This document shows, in pieces, positions 62,717 through 64,000 of a DNA stretch of 64,000 bases. The notes beneath the pieces were generated by a model. It saw nothing but the letters and a program-made list of their open reading frames with translations, searched no databases and was not told the origin of the DNA. The stretch comes from Eucalyptus grandis. Lineage: Eukaryota; Streptophyta; Magnoliopsida; Myrtales; Myrtaceae. The stretch lies in contig NC_052616.1 of NCBI RefSeq assembly GCF_016545825.1, positions 1,302,001 to 1,366,000 on the forward strand, written 5' to 3'. Position numbers and translations under genes: made by a program. How positions within the stretch are numbered: position 1 is the stretch's first letter; every line of letters starts with the position of its first letter.

Positions 62717-64000
62717 GTAAGATTGAAAGACACCCCTATGCTATATTATTTTGTGGCATTTGGTGGACAAATTTGTTGCTGCCAAAGCTTTGAGCGTGCA
62801 CTTTGTCTCCTGATAAAGTTTTATAAGTTAGCCAATCTTATCGTGATGTAGTAATTACCTAGCATGCTTCTATCTTCTCTTATCAAAGTGTAATAGGCTC
62901 CCGTATCTGTCTGCACTGCTTGGTAAGGGAGATTTGGGAGCTTGCTTGCTTCTGAATTTCTAAAATCATCCTGTTCAGCAGAACGAAACAATCAAAAGAC
63001 AGTAAACTTGACATGGAAATTGAAATGTACCACAATCTAGCTGTAGTAAGTAATCGCAGGAAAAAGAATTGCCAGCATAATTTGAGAGAAAAACCCTCTA
63101 TGGTGGCAAAGACACGTCGAAAAACATTGACCACTTTTCAGCATGCAGTTTCTGGAAAATCTTTGGCAATCTCTGTTTAGATACATTTTACTTCTCTTCT
63201 AAGTTGTTAGCAATTTGAAACGTAAAAATAAGGTGAAGTTCACTGATTTCTCATAGAATGCCATTGTTTACCCCTATGGATACTTTTGGTTACAGAGTAT
63301 ATACATTTGTTACCTCACATAAAGAGATTTCCTCACTTCTGATTTGTTGGTGCATTGTGACAGTGAACTTATCGATCTCGGACACTAGGGTTCTAAGAGT
63401 AAGAAGTAGCAAATTCATAATAAAGAGTTGGAGACTCTATCATGACTATTTTGTGAAAAAATTTCTGTCATTTTGTATATTATCATAATCTACCTTAAAA
63501 TTTATCGATCTCTCTTCATTGTCTTTCACTATATTATAAGTTCGAGTCATCTTGTAAGCAAATCTTTGTTCAACTTGTACCTCAAGCATTTGCTACCTTA
63601 TATATGGAGAAATTTCCTCCCTTCTGACTTGTCAATGAAGCTATAGCTAGACTTGTCAAAATGGATATTAGACCTATACATGACCCATTTAAATCATAAA
63701 TTGATCATATATGGGTCACTTACTTTTTAAAGAGACTAGTTAAATGAGTTTGAAAATTGAAGGCTTAAGATAAATGGGTCTTAAATGGGTTGGACTTAGA
63801 ACCCATTTCCAACCCAAGCCCCACACTCTCTCTTTCCCTCCTTAACTTTATTAAAATATTTTTTTTTTTTTTGTAAAAATTAAAATCAAAATTATTTTTT
63901 ATATTTTATTTTTCTTTTCCTCTTTTTTTTCCTTCCCTTCCTTCTTCCTAGCCAGTGGCCAACACGACGACGGTTGGCCATTGACCAGTGAGCCTCAAGC
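62717..64000. other. intron 2 of the CDS4-like gene, with a transposon start
   Basis: I looked for the next exon of the cytidylyltransferase (a Phe-Gly-Lys phrase followed by a helix) and did not find it. From about 63640 the text changes to AATGGATATTAGACC, ATGGGTCACTTAC and AATGGGTTGG phrases, followed at 63950-64000 by GCCAGTGGCCAACACGACG, which is like the GC-rich cores of the MITEs elsewhere. The element runs out of the window. Confidence 0.45.

Overview
This window is nuclear DNA from a flowering plant. It has AT-rich intergenic DNA packed with MITEs and LTR-retrotransposon pieces, genes split by GT-AG introns, and plant-specific proteins (a plastid CDP-diacylglycerol synthase, a plant ADAT1/TAD1, plant GT90 glycosyltransferases). 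A woody eudicot, perhaps Myrtales, is my guess from the style of the repeats and genes; nothing in the sequence proves the lineage. One assembly gap of 100 N lies at 21038-21137.

Layout. 1-2 kb: tandemly duplicated intergenic DNA and a MITE. 2.2-5.5 kb and 9.2-12.2 kb (both minus): two tandem GT90 (CAP10/Rumi-like) glycosyltransferase genes, separated by nested MITEs. 15.0-18.7 kb (minus): a ten-exon TAD1 gene for the tRNA adenosine deaminase, with a Harbinger-like MITE in an intron. 19-47 kb: a gene-poor region that I read as a decayed tandem array. Its unit is a small, unrecognised multi-exon gene for a two-helix membrane protein plus its upstream flank. Copies are interrupted by a 2.86-kb solo LTR with a perfect 5-bp target duplication, a Harbinger-like MITE, Mutator-like MITEs and a broken copia element. 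47.7-51 kb: an inverted duplication of an LEA2-like gene, both copies damaged. 52.5-53.3 kb: a dead Mutator-type transposase. 54.3-58.9 kb (minus): an EF-hand gene with a basic/acidic N-terminus. 61.7-64 kb (plus): the first two exons of a plastid phosphatidate cytidylyltransferase (CDS4/CDS5 type), continuing past the window.

The genes do not form one pathway; this is an ordinary eukaryotic neighbourhood. Two points matter most to a reader. First, four genes with intact splice sites and conserved codons (two GT90, TAD1, EF-hand) each carry one to several frame breaks, mostly one base, and the best-localised ones lie in short homopolymers. I take most of these as consensus errors of the assembly, not gene death, so automatic gene models here will be wrong. 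Second, the unrecognised two-helix gene family in the 21-47 kb array is the best candidate for something undescribed. All exon boundaries were read by eye from splice signals and protein similarity remembered for the families; no search was run.
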